64,000 nt of DNA. It comes from Streptomyces griseomycini. Lineage in GTDB: Bacteria > Actinomycetota > Actinomycetes > Streptomycetales > Streptomycetaceae. Positions 16,542-23,903 of the stretch are shown piece by piece. Position numbers and translations under genes: made by a program. Position 1 is the first letter of the stretch. Each line of letters begins with the position of its first letter. The notes below the pieces were generated by a model. That model searched no databases. It saw only the letters and a list, made by a program, of their open reading frames with translations, and had not been told where the DNA came from. The stretch covers positions 248,001-312,000 of the forward strand of contig NZ_JACHJI010000010.1 of assembly GCF_014203535.1 (NCBI RefSeq), given 5' to 3'.

Positions 16542-16574
16542 CGGGCACGGGCGGGGCCGGACCGCCCGTGCCCG
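16542..16574. terminator. Terminator hairpin after quinone oxidoreductase
   Basis: CGGGCACGGGCGG (16542-16554) is perfectly complementary to CCGCCCGTGCCCG (16562-16574) around a 7-base loop, 15 bases after the stop codon. No T-run. Confidence 0.6.
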
Positions 16575-16750
16575 TGCCCGCGCCGTGCACGCGCCCCGCG
16601 AGAACCCTGGAAGAACTCGGTCGCAATTCGAAGACATATGTCAATCGAACGTGCTCAAATTCAGTCGTCCAAGGGTAACTTGCAGAACAGACAAGGGTGT
16701 TGGAGTCGATCCCCGCCCTGTGCACGGAGCAGGCTGGAGGCGATGGCGTC

Positions 16751-17131
16751 GTGCGGTACGGACCTGCGCCGCTGACCCGGCATCTGCGCGTCCACCAGGA
16801 CCGGGGACACACGGTGCTGGAGTTCCGCGGTGAGATCGACATCGCCGCGGCCGAGGAGATCGTCCCGCATCTGGACGCGGCGACGGCTGCTTCGGACGCC
16901 CGGGTCGTGATCGACCTGACCCGGGTCGAGTTCTTCGACTGCTCCGGTCTGCGCCTGCTGTTCCGGGCCCGGCACCGGGTCCCGGCCGAGCACGGCCGGC
17001 TGCACCTCGTCTGCGCCCACCCGCTGACCCTGCGCATGCTGCGGATCACCGGCCTGACCCGCCTGCTGCCCCCGCACCCCACGCTGGACGCGGCCCTGGA
17101 ACGGCCCGGGGCCACGTCCGGCCCGGTGTGA
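16751..17131 (+). CDS. STAS domain anti-anti-sigma factor
   Basis: 126 residues from GTG 16751, ten bases after GGAGG; GTG 16697 would add 18 residues but has no ribosome site. The STAS fold is clear: VLEFRGEIDIAAAEEIVPHLDAA, then VVIDLTRVEFFDCSGLRLLFRA, where the serine in DCSG is the expected phosphorylation site, and LRMLRITGLTRLLP. Such proteins release sigma-B-type factors by binding anti-sigma kinases. No anti-sigma gene is adjacent; the SpoIIE phosphatase at 5073-7454 is a candidate activator by family logic only. Confidence 0.88.
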   Translation: MRYGPAPLTRHLRVHQDRGHTVLEFRGEIDIAAAEEIVPHLDAATAASDARVVIDLTRVEFFDCSGLRLLFRARHRVPAEHGRLHLVCAHPLTLRMLRITGLTRLLPPHPTLDAALERPGATSGPV

Positions 17132-17262
17132 CGACGGGAACTCCGCTCGGTGGGCGCGGGCGTGCGCCCCTCGTGCTTCCCGCGGCGTCGAATACCCCTC
17201 AACCGCCCTGTCTGGTCCGGCGGTCGGGGGGCAAGCGGACAGGAGGAAGGAGAGCCGCCGTC

Positions 17263-17925
17263 ATGACGACCCCTCTCAAGAGCCTCCCCTCCCGCACACC
17301 GGGCTGGACGAAGGCGCTGATCGCGCTGGTGCTGCTGCTCGCCGTGCTGTTCGCCGGGATCCGGCTGAGCGTGCTGCCGGGACTGAAGGACCTCTTCGGC
17401 ACTCGGACCCACGACCGTTCCGGCCCCGCACTGCTGGAGTCCGTCCGGGACATCAGCCGTTACGACGCGGCCTCGGGGAACTTCCAGGTCGTGGTGGACC
17501 TGGAGAAGGACACCAGGTTCCTGCCCGACGCGATCCGCGGCAGCCGCACGCTGTACGTGGGCGCGGGCACCGTGGACGCCTACGTCGACCTCGGCGGGCT
17601 GGACGAGGACGACGTACGGGTCGACGACGACCGTACGTCCGCCACGCTGCGGTTGCCCCACGCCCGTCTGGGCACTCCGGCACTGGACCCCGAGCGTTCC
17701 TACGCCGTCTCCAAGCAGCGCGGGCTGCTCGACCGCCTCGGTGACTTCTTCTCGGACAACCCGGGCGGCGAACAGGCCGTGCAGAAGCTCGCGGTGCGGC
17801 ACATCGGCGACGCGGCGAAGGAGAGCGGACTGACCGCGCGGGCCGAGGCCAACACCACGGAGATGCTCGAAGGCCTGCTGCGTTCCCTGGGGTTCGAGCA
17901 GGTGCGGGTCACCTACGGCGACTGA
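17263..17925 (+). CDS. DUF4230 membrane-anchored protein
   Basis: 220 residues from ATG 17263 behind AGGAGGAAGGAGA, a very strong ribosome site. One N-terminal membrane helix (WTKALIALVLLLAVLFAGIRL, about 16-36) precedes an extracytoplasmic domain that matches DUF4230: LLESVRDISRYDAASGNFQVVVDLEK, then VGAGTVDAYVDLGGL, and a C-terminal helix pair near EMLEGLLRSLGFEQVRVTYGD. The function of this family is unknown. It lies just upstream of a vanZ-like gene (59-base gap), possibly in one transcript. Confidence 0.78.
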   Translation: MTTPLKSLPSRTPGWTKALIALVLLLAVLFAGIRLSVLPGLKDLFGTRTHDRSGPALLESVRDISRYDAASGNFQVVVDLEKDTRFLPDAIRGSRTLYVGAGTVDAYVDLGGLDEDDVRVDDDRTSATLRLPHARLGTPALDPERSYAVSKQRGLLDRLGDFFSDNPGGEQAVQKLAVRHIGDAAKESGLTARAEANTTEMLEGLLRSLGFEQVRVTYGD

Positions 17926-17984
17926 ACGGGTGACCTGCGCATCGCACGGGGAAGCCGCAAGGAAGTCGACGACTGGAGGAGAGA

Positions 17985-18530
17985 ATGGCCCGTGCCGCCC
18001 CACGTCCGCGCTCCCTGGCACGCCGGCGTCCCGGCCCACCCGGGCGCGGGTCCGGGGAGGGGAGCGACCGGCGTCCGCTCCCGCTGCCCCTGAGGCTGCT
18101 GGCGATGCTGTGCGCCTTCGTGTTCATGGTCGCCTTCGCGGTGGTCCTGGCCCGGCTCACGCTGCAGCCCTCCCCCGCCTCGGAGGCGCTGACCCACACC
18201 AATCTGCGTCCGGGCCGCTCGCTGCGGGCCTATCTCGACCAGCCCGCGCTGCGCGACGCCGTGCGCCAGGTCGGCGGCAACATCCTGCTCGGTGTGCCCT
18301 TCGGCGTCCTCGCGCCGGTCGTCGCACCGCGGACGCGCGGGTTCCTGCGGGTCCTCGCGCTGACCGCCGCGGTGATGCTGCTGGTGGAGTCCGCGCAGGG
18401 CACCCTGGTGACGGGGCGTGCCTTCGACATCGACGACGTCATCCTGAACACCTGCGGGGCGCTGATCGGTTACCTGTTCGCGGGACGGCGGCTGAGCCGG
18501 GCCGTGCACGCGCGGAGACCGAAGGGGTGA
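17985..18530 (+). CDS. VanZ family membrane protein
   Basis: 181 residues from ATG 17985, immediately after GGAGGAGAG. After a basic N-terminus come four to five membrane helices. QVGGNILLGVPFGVLAPVVAP and FDIDDVILNTCGALIGYLFA are the VanZ signatures, including the conserved FDxDD(V/L)xxNxxG motif. VanZ confers low-level teicoplanin resistance in enterococci; most Streptomyces paralogues have no assigned role and may act in phospholipid or envelope physiology. Confidence 0.9.
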   Translation: MARAAPRPRSLARRRPGPPGRGSGEGSDRRPLPLPLRLLAMLCAFVFMVAFAVVLARLTLQPSPASEALTHTNLRPGRSLRAYLDQPALRDAVRQVGGNILLGVPFGVLAPVVAPRTRGFLRVLALTAAVMLLVESAQGTLVTGRAFDIDDVILNTCGALIGYLFAGRRLSRAVHARRPKG

Positions 18531-18683
18531 GTGACCGCGGGCCGGCGCACGTCGCCGCGCCCGGGCGCCGCACACGCGGTGCGGAACCGCGGACGGCCGC
18601 CCGGGGACCGTGCCCTGGAGAACCGGGGACCGCGCTCCGCGGTGCCGACCGCGCCCCGTGGCACCGGGGCCGCGTCCGGCGGC

Positions 18684-18920
18684 CTAGTGCACGGTCCAGG
18701 TGAACTTGTCCCCGCCCACCCAGCGGACCACGTCCGGATCGTCCAGGTCGTGGACCGTGATCCCGAACGCGGCGGCGGCCTGCAGCACGTCGGTGACAGC
18801 CTTGGCCTCGCCGACCACCTGTCCGTCGATCTCCACGATCCGGAACGGCGGCGTCCCGGGCTGTACCCCGAGCACCATGATCCGCGGGTGCGACATGTAC
18901 GGGCTCGCGCTTTCGGTCAT
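18684..18920 (-). CDS. Small conserved hypothetical protein
   Basis: 78 residues from ATG 18920 (MTESASPYMSHPRIMVLG). An earlier in-frame start at 18962 is possible but lacks a ribosome site. The pattern of beta strands (PRIMVLGVQPG, FRIVEIDGQVVG), a helix (AVTDVLQAAAAFG) and ITVHDLDDPDVVRWVGGDKFTWTVH suggests a small alpha/beta domain. The gene stands alone between the vanZ region and the SDR gene. I do not recognise a named family; it looks like a conserved Streptomyces protein. Confidence 0.72.
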   Translation of the reverse strand: MTESASPYMSHPRIMVLGVQPGTPPFRIVEIDGQVVGEAKAVTDVLQAAAAFGITVHDLDDPDVVRWVGGDKFTWTVH

Positions 18921-18991
18921 GCCTCGAGGGTAGAGCGGGAACCGCGCGGACGCGGGGTCCACGCCCCGGCCGGACCGCGGCCCCGCCCCCC

Positions 18992-19792
18992 TCAGGGCCG
19001 CCGCCAGTCGTCGCTCGTCAGGTGCGAGCCGGCCTGCGGGCCCATCCTGAGCATGCCGCCGTCCACGGTCCAGGAGGCGCCGGTGACGTACGAGGAGTCC
19101 GGTCCGGCGAGGAAGGCGATGACGGCCGCGACCTCGCGCGCGTCACCGGGCCGCCCGAGCGGGACGCCGGGACGGCTCTCGGTGTGCGGGTCGGTGTCCT
19201 CCTGGCCGGTCATGGGCGTGGCGATCTCGCCCGGCGCGACCGCGTTGACGGTGATGCCGTGCTCGGCGAGCTCCAGCGCCATCACCTGGGTGAGCAGCCC
19301 CAGACCGCCCTTGGCCGCGCAGTACGGCGCGGCGCCCACCCGGGGCTGGTGCTCGTGGACGGAGGTGACGTTGACGATGCGGCCCCCGTCGCCCTGCCGG
19401 ATCATGTGCCGTGCCGCCTTCTGCCCGCACAGGAACGGGCCCACCAGGTCGACGTCGAGCACCTCGCGGACCGTCGCCGGCTCCAGTTCGAGGAAGGGCG
19501 TCATCGTGCCCGTACCGGCGTTGTTGACCAGCACGTCGACACGGCCCAGGCGCTCGCACAGCTCGTCGACGGTGTCCGCGGCGGCGGGCAGCCGGGTGAG
19601 GTCCATCGGCGCCGTCTCCGCCCGCCGCCCGTTCGCCCGGACCTCCTCGGCCGTCCGCTCGGCGCCCTCCTGGTCGCTGTGCCAGGTGATGCCGACGTCC
19701 ATGCCCGCGGCGGCCAGGCGTACGGCGGTGGCCCGGCCGATGCCGGAGTCGGCACCGGTGATCACGGCGACTTTGGTGCGGGGAGCGGACAT
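18992..19792 (-). CDS. Short-chain dehydrogenase/reductase
   Basis: 266 residues from ATG 19792 behind AGGAGG. The NAD(P)-binding motif TGADSGIG follows the first strand, VDVLVNNAGTG is the NNAG motif, and the catalytic Ser and Tyr-x3-Lys are in VTSVHEHQPRVGAAPYCAAK. Sequence around the first turn (TWHSDQEGAERTAEEV) and the ending SSYVTGASWTVDGGMLRMGPQAGS resemble glucose-1-dehydrogenase-like SDRs. Substrate unknown. Upstream, a gene remnant (19918-20025) lies between it and the HAD gene. Confidence 0.9.
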   Translation of the reverse strand: MSAPRTKVAVITGADSGIGRATAVRLAAAGMDVGITWHSDQEGAERTAEEVRANGRRAETAPMDLTRLPAAADTVDELCERLGRVDVLVNNAGTGTMTPFLELEPATVREVLDVDLVGPFLCGQKAARHMIRQGDGGRIVNVTSVHEHQPRVGAAPYCAAKGGLGLLTQVMALELAEHGITVNAVAPGEIATPMTGQEDTDPHTESRPGVPLGRPGDAREVAAVIAFLAGPDSSYVTGASWTVDGGMLRMGPQAGSHLTSDDWRRP

Positions 19793-20144
19793 GCGGGCCT
19801 CCTGAACGGCACGGGGCGGATCGGGGCACGCAGTACCCGGGTGCGCACCGGACAAACCGCGCTTCCGCCGTACGGCCGTACGCACCCCGGGGGATCCGGG
19901 AACCCTGGAACCAGGAGGTGCCGACGGAGCCCGTCGAGGCGTCGGAGCGGATCGCGTTCCCGCTGGAGCGGTCGCCGGCGCCGACGTACCGCGTCCGGGC
20001 CTTCCGCACCGCCGCCCGGACGGGTGGTCACCACCTGGTCCCCGGACGAGCCGCCGGCCCGGCCCGGGAGCGGAGGCCGCCCTCCGGCGTGGCCGGCGGC
20101 TGGGGTGGTACCCGTACGGCCCCGAGGAGACGAAAGGACCGCGT
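19793..20144. other. Intergenic stretch with a gene remnant
   Basis: About 350 bases between the divergent SDR and HAD genes. Besides the PHP-domain remnant at 19918-20025 it contains the paired sequence CGTACGGCCGTACG (19869-19882), a palindrome that could serve as an operator. No intact gene is seen. Confidence 0.5.
19918..20025 (+). pseudogene. Remnant of a PHP-domain protein (N-terminus only)
   Basis: Starting at GTG 19918 right after AGGAG, the frame reads PVEASERIAFPLERSPAPTY followed by RVRAFRTAART. That closely resembles the conserved N-terminus of Streptomyces PHP-domain (DNA polymerase X-type phosphoesterase) proteins, which begin with a helix of the form PVEALDRIAFLLER and continue with a YRVRAFRTAA segment. 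After about 36 residues the similarity stops abruptly and the frame becomes featureless. The ribosome site is still in place. This is best explained as the 5' stump of a deleted gene; recognition is from memory, so confidence is moderate. Confidence 0.5.
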
Positions 20145-20789
20145 ATGGAACGGGCTGCCGTGTTCGACGTCGACGGCACTCTGGTCGACACCAACCACCT
20201 GCACGTGACGGCGTGGTGGGAGGCGCTGCGGCAGGCGGGCCACCGGGTGCCGATGCACGCCGTCCACCGGGCCGTGGGCCTGTCCTCCTCCGACCTGGTC
20301 GCCCATCTGCTGGGCGAGGACCGGGACGGGGAGCTGAGCGCCGCGCACAAGGCGCTGTACGGACAGTACTTCGACCGGCTGCCCGCACTGCCGGACGCCG
20401 GGCGGCTGCTGAAGCGGCTGCACGGGGACGGCTGGAAGGTCGTGCTCGCCACCTCGGCGGGCGGCGCCGAGCTGAGCGCGCTGCGCAGGGCGCTCGGGGC
20501 GGACGAGGCGATCACGGCCACGGCCAGCGCCGACGACGTCGCCGAGGGCAAGCCCGCGCCGGAGCCCGTGGAGCACGCCCTGGAGCTGGCCGGGGTGCCG
20601 GCGGAGCGGGCGGTGTTCGTCGGCGACACCGTGTGGGACATGCGGGCGGGCAGCCGCGCCGGGGTGCGCTGCGTGGGCGTGCTGTGCGGCGGCATTCCGC
20701 GCGCCGATCTGGAGGAGGCCGGCGCGGACGCGGTCTACGCCGACCCGGCCCACCTCCTGGCGTCCCTGTCGGACAGCCCCCTGGCATGA
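20145..20789 (+). CDS. HAD-superfamily phosphatase (phosphoglycolate-phosphatase-like)
   Basis: 214 residues. All four HAD motifs are visible: FDVDGTLVDT (nucleophile and acid aspartates), VVLATSAGG (motif II), KPAPEPVEHAL (motif III lysine) and VFVGDTVWDMRAG (motif IV). The helical cap between motif I and II is of the C1 type found in beta-phosphoglucomutase- and phosphoglycolate-phosphatase-like enzymes. ATG 20145 is preceded by AAAGGA. It is probably a soluble phosphatase for small sugar phosphates; the actual substrate cannot be inferred. Confidence 0.9.
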   Translation: MERAAVFDVDGTLVDTNHLHVTAWWEALRQAGHRVPMHAVHRAVGLSSSDLVAHLLGEDRDGELSAAHKALYGQYFDRLPALPDAGRLLKRLHGDGWKVVLATSAGGAELSALRRALGADEAITATASADDVAEGKPAPEPVEHALELAGVPAERAVFVGDTVWDMRAGSRAGVRCVGVLCGGIPRADLEEAGADAVYADPAHLLASLSDSPLA

Positions 20790-20865
20790 GTTCCCGGGGA
20801 CAGTGGGACGCGCTGCGGGGAGCCAGGGGGCATGAGCCCCCGCACGACCGGGATACCCGCAGCCC

Positions 20866-22080
20866 ATGACGTGTGTGAGGGAAGAGGCACGGCCGGGGGG
20901 CACCGCCGGGCGGGCGGCCTTGGTGTCGCGGGCGGCGGACGCCGTACGGCGGGACGCGCTGGCCGTCGGCCGGGCGGCGCGCGCCGCCTGGGAGGGGCCC
21001 GGGCGGGAGCGGGACCTGGTCGTCCAGTCGCTGAAGGCCGCCGCGGCGGCGCTGCTCGCCTGGCTGGTGGCACGGGTCTGGCTCGGCGACCCGATGGCCC
21101 TGATGGCGCCCTGGGTGGCACTGGTCCTGGTGCAGGCCACCGTGTACAGCTCGCTGGTGCAGGCGACGCGGCAGTTCGCCGCCATCTGCATCGGGGCCCT
21201 GGTCGCCTCGGGGGCCCAGGCCGTCACCGGCGACACGACGGGCGCCCTCGTCCTGTCCGTACCGGTGCTGATGCTGCTGTCGAACTGGCCCCGCTTCGGC
21301 GACCAGGGCATCTACGCCGCCACCACGGCGGTGTTCACGATCGCCTCGGGAACGGTGAGCGCGGCCGCCGTGGGACACCGGCTGGGGCAGGCGGCGCTCG
21401 GCGCCTGCATCGGCGTGGCCGTCAACGCGCTCGTCCTGCCGCCGATCCACCTGCGGGACGTGCGGGAGAACCTGGCGGGGCTCGCCCGGGAGTCGGGGGA
21501 CGTGCTGCGGGACGTCGCCGGGGATCTGCGGGGGAACGAGTGGGACGCGCAGACCGCCGCCGCCCGGCTCGGCGCCTCGACGCGCCTGCAGTACCGGGTG
21601 GAGGCGCTGCGTTCGGCGCGCGGCTGGAGCAAGGAGAGCCTGCGGCTGACCTCGGGTGCGCTGCGCGCCCTGCACCGGGCACCGACCGAGGCCCTGCCGC
21701 CGGAGGACGAGGACGAGCGGTTCGGCCGCGTCACCGGGCACGTCACGGCGCTCACCCGCACACTGGCGGTGGCCGCCGACGAGGACCGCACCCCCGCCCC
21801 GCCCGACGCGGCGGTCCTGCGCTGCTACGCCGAGCTGCTGGAACTGCTCGGCGACGCCTGCCACGCGGAGGCCGACCGCCTGCTGGACGGCGACGGGACG
21901 CCGGACCCGGGTCTGGACGGGCGGACCGAGGCGGTGATGCGCGAGCTCCACGAGAGGCTTCAGGAGGGGCTGCGGGAACAGGCCGGACGGGGCGCCGCAC
22001 GGACGGCCGTCCTGGGCACCCTGCTGCTCCAGGCGGAGAACCTCTGGGCCGAGCTCGACCCCGATGTGCGGGGCCGGTGA
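20866..22080 (+). CDS. FUSC-type (aromatic acid exporter-like) membrane protein
   Basis: 404 residues. After a basic N-terminal helix, five to six hydrophobic segments occur at about 50-190 (AAAAALLAWLVARVWL, MAPWVALVLVQATVYSSLV, FAAICIGALVASGAQAV, LSVPVLMLLSNWP). The rest is a long cytoplasmic helical domain with conserved charged residues. This matches the half-size FUSC/ArAE exporters, which move aromatic acids or related compounds. A related but distinct copy lies at 28534-29805. No clear ribosome site precedes ATG 20866. Confidence 0.82.
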   Translation: MTCVREEARPGGTAGRAALVSRAADAVRRDALAVGRAARAAWEGPGRERDLVVQSLKAAAAALLAWLVARVWLGDPMALMAPWVALVLVQATVYSSLVQATRQFAAICIGALVASGAQAVTGDTTGALVLSVPVLMLLSNWPRFGDQGIYAATTAVFTIASGTVSAAAVGHRLGQAALGACIGVAVNALVLPPIHLRDVRENLAGLARESGDVLRDVAGDLRGNEWDAQTAAARLGASTRLQYRVEALRSARGWSKESLRLTSGALRALHRAPTEALPPEDEDERFGRVTGHVTALTRTLAVAADEDRTPAPPDAAVLRCYAELLELLGDACHAEADRLLDGDGTPDPGLDGRTEAVMRELHERLQEGLREQAGRGAARTAVLGTLLLQAENLWAELDPDVRGR

Positions 22081-22149
22081 GACCGCCCGGCCGTGCGGCC
22101 CCGGGAGTGGTGACGCGGATCACCCCAAATGGGGCCGAACCGCGGAACA

Positions 22150-22347
22150 CCCGAGGGTGGTCTCCCGTTGAACAAGCCGTGGGTGCGGATGGGACAGTGT
22201 CCCCGGGCCTCACCTTCCGCCCACAGGGACGATCGTTCGGCTGAAGCCCTGTGGAGCCTTTCGCCGAGAGGCGACCGCCGTCCGCGCCCACCTCGTGACC
22301 GCCCCGACCGTGATTCCCCCGTCGCGGTCGGGGCTTCCTTTTTTCTT
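22150..22347 (+). ncRNA. 6S-like structured RNA with intrinsic terminator
   Basis: No gene fits here. GTGGGTGCGGATGG (22179-22192) can pair along its full length, with two G-U pairs, with CCGTCCGCGCCCAC (22278-22291). Inside lie a 5' hairpin (GGGACAGTGTCCC, 22191-22203), a terminal stem-loop CCACAGGG (22221-22228) with CCCTGTGG (22247-22254), and on the 3' side TCGCCGAGAGGCGA (22261-22274). A long closing stem, an internal bubble whose 3' strand forms a small hairpin, and a terminal stem are the 6S RNA plan, and the length (about 190 bases) fits. A strong terminator follows. The 5' end is approximate. It could instead be a cis-acting leader of the downstream epimerase gene. Confidence 0.5.
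22301..22347 (+). terminator. Rho-independent terminator with T-run
   Basis: GCCCCGACCG (22301-22310) pairs perfectly with CGGTCGGGGC (22325-22334), followed by TTCCTTTTTTCTTT. This is the only classic hairpin plus T-run in the window. It ends about 65 bases before the epimerase start codon. Confidence 0.88.
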
Positions 22348-22411
22348 TCCCCCGCGACCGGAGGGGTACCCGGTCCGCTCCGCGGGAGCGTGCGGCCGAG
22401 AGGAGCGGAAG

Positions 22412-23443
22412 GTGAGCAGCGGAACGGGCATGAGGGTCGTCGTCACGGGCGCCACCGGCAACGTCGGGACCAGCGTGGTGCGCGTGCTCTCGGAGGATCC
22501 GGAGATCGGGTCCGTACGGGGACTGGCCCGGCGGATCCCCGAGTGGTCGCCACCGAGGACCGAGTGGTCGGCGGTGGACCTGGCCTCGCGGCGGTTCGAT
22601 CTCGTGGAGGAGTTCGCGGGCGCCGACGCGGTGATCCACCTGGCCTGGGCGTTCCAGCCGACGCACGACCCGGCGACCACCTGGCGCACCAATGTGCTCG
22701 GCAGCATCCGGGTGTTCGACGCGGTGGCGGAGGCACGGGTGCCGACGCTGGTGCACGCCTCGTCGGTCGGGGCGTACTCACCGGGCCCGAAGGACCACGC
22801 GGTGACCGAGTCGTGGCCGACGCACGGCTGGCCGGACGCCGCGTACTGCCGGGAGAAGGCCTATCTGGAGCGGGCCCTGGACACCTTCGAACGCGATCAC
22901 CCGGACACGCGGGTGGTGCGGATGCGGCCCGCGTTCCTCTTCAAGCGGGAGTCGGCGAGCGAGCAGCGCCGTATCTTCGGCGGGCGTTTCCTGCCGGGTC
23001 CGCTGGCGCGTCCCGACCTGCTGCCCTTCCTCCCCGACGTCCCCGGGCTGCGGATGCAGGCGCTGCACACCGACGACGCGGCCGGCGCCTACCGGCTGGC
23101 GGTGCTGTCCCCCGACGCCCGGGACGCCTACAACCTCGCCGCCGAGCCGCCGGTCGACGCGGAACTGCTCGGCGAGATGCTCGGCACCCGCCGCGTCAGG
23201 CTGCCGCGCACCGCGGCCCGCTCGGCGGTCGCCGCCGCCTGGGGACTGCACCTGCTGCCCGCCTCCCCGCACCTGTTCGACGCCGTGCTGAGGCTGCCGC
23301 TGATGGACTGCACGCGTGCGCGGACGGAACTGGGCTGGCGGCCGACGCGTACGGCGACCGAGGTGGTGGAGGAGTTCCTGCAGGGCATGCGGCAGGGCGC
23401 GGGGGCGCCCACGGAGCCGATGCGGGGACGCAAGGTGGGCTGA
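22412..23443 (+). CDS. NAD-dependent epimerase/dehydratase (extended SDR)
   Basis: 343 residues from GTG 22412, six bases after AGGAG. The Rossmann start VVVTGATGNVGTSVVRVL and the catalytic pair YCREK (Tyr-x3-Lys) place it among extended SDRs. VHASSVGAYSPGP holds the catalytic serine. The C-terminal half (ADAAGAYRLAVLSPDARDAYNLAAEPPV type region and TELGWRPTRTATEVVEEFLQGM) resembles sugar epimerases and dihydroflavonol-type reductases. The substrate is not evident. It lies just beyond the 6S-like RNA and its terminator. Confidence 0.86.
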   Translation: MSSGTGMRVVVTGATGNVGTSVVRVLSEDPEIGSVRGLARRIPEWSPPRTEWSAVDLASRRFDLVEEFAGADAVIHLAWAFQPTHDPATTWRTNVLGSIRVFDAVAEARVPTLVHASSVGAYSPGPKDHAVTESWPTHGWPDAAYCREKAYLERALDTFERDHPDTRVVRMRPAFLFKRESASEQRRIFGGRFLPGPLARPDLLPFLPDVPGLRMQALHTDDAAGAYRLAVLSPDARDAYNLAAEPPVDAELLGEMLGTRRVRLPRTAARSAVAAAWGLHLLPASPHLFDAVLRLPLMDCTRARTELGWRPTRTATEVVEEFLQGMRQGAGAPTEPMRGRKVG

Positions 23444-23526
23444 CGCCCCGGCCGGCCGGGCCCTCGTCCGGCTCCCGCCCGCGCTGCTCCGCTGCCCGGG
23501 TCACGCCGTCGGCCCGTCCGGCCGGG

Positions 23527-23817
23527 TCACGCCGACGACTCGTCCGGTACGGGCTGCTCCGGGTTGTCGGAGGCCGAGTGCGGGGCGCCCTGCCGGCCCG
23601 TACCGGCCTCGTCGGTGTCCGGGACGTCGGGTTCGGTCCCGCCGGATTCCGGCGGGCCGTCCGGCCCGGTGGGCCCGGTCGCCTCCGCGCTCTCCCGCTC
23701 CGCGGCGGCGGGCTCGACCTCCCAGGGGTCCTCGCCGGCGCCGGCCTGCTGGTCGGGCAGGTCGCGGGGGATGCCCGCGCCGTTCTCGCCCGGTCCTTCG
23801 AGGCGGTGGTCGGTCAC
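23527..23817 (-). CDS. Acidic low-complexity hypothetical protein
   Basis: 96 residues from GTG 23817 behind AAGGGAGA. The composition is rich in Pro, Glu, Gly and Asp (for example EDPWEVEPAAAERESAE and SGGTEPDVPDTDEAG), with no hydrophobic core, suggesting an intrinsically disordered protein. I do not recognise a family. The good ribosome site and start favour a real gene, but the low complexity makes this less certain. It lies 86 bases downstream of the ROK gene on the same strand. Confidence 0.55.
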   Translation of the reverse strand: MTDHRLEGPGENGAGIPRDLPDQQAGAGEDPWEVEPAAAERESAEATGPTGPDGPPESGGTEPDVPDTDEAGTGRQGAPHSASDNPEQPVPDESSA

Positions 23818-23903
23818 GGCGTCTCCCTTCGTTCGTACGGGCCGTCCGTACGGGTCGCACGAACGGGACCCTTTCGGATACCTCCGCCGGGACCGGCGAA
23901 ACC

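Noticed and set aside
16620..16680. GGGTAA at 16673-16678 looks like a sigma-B-type -10 element upstream of the STAS gene.
   Set aside because: No convincing GTTT-type -35 at the right spacing; too weak to list.
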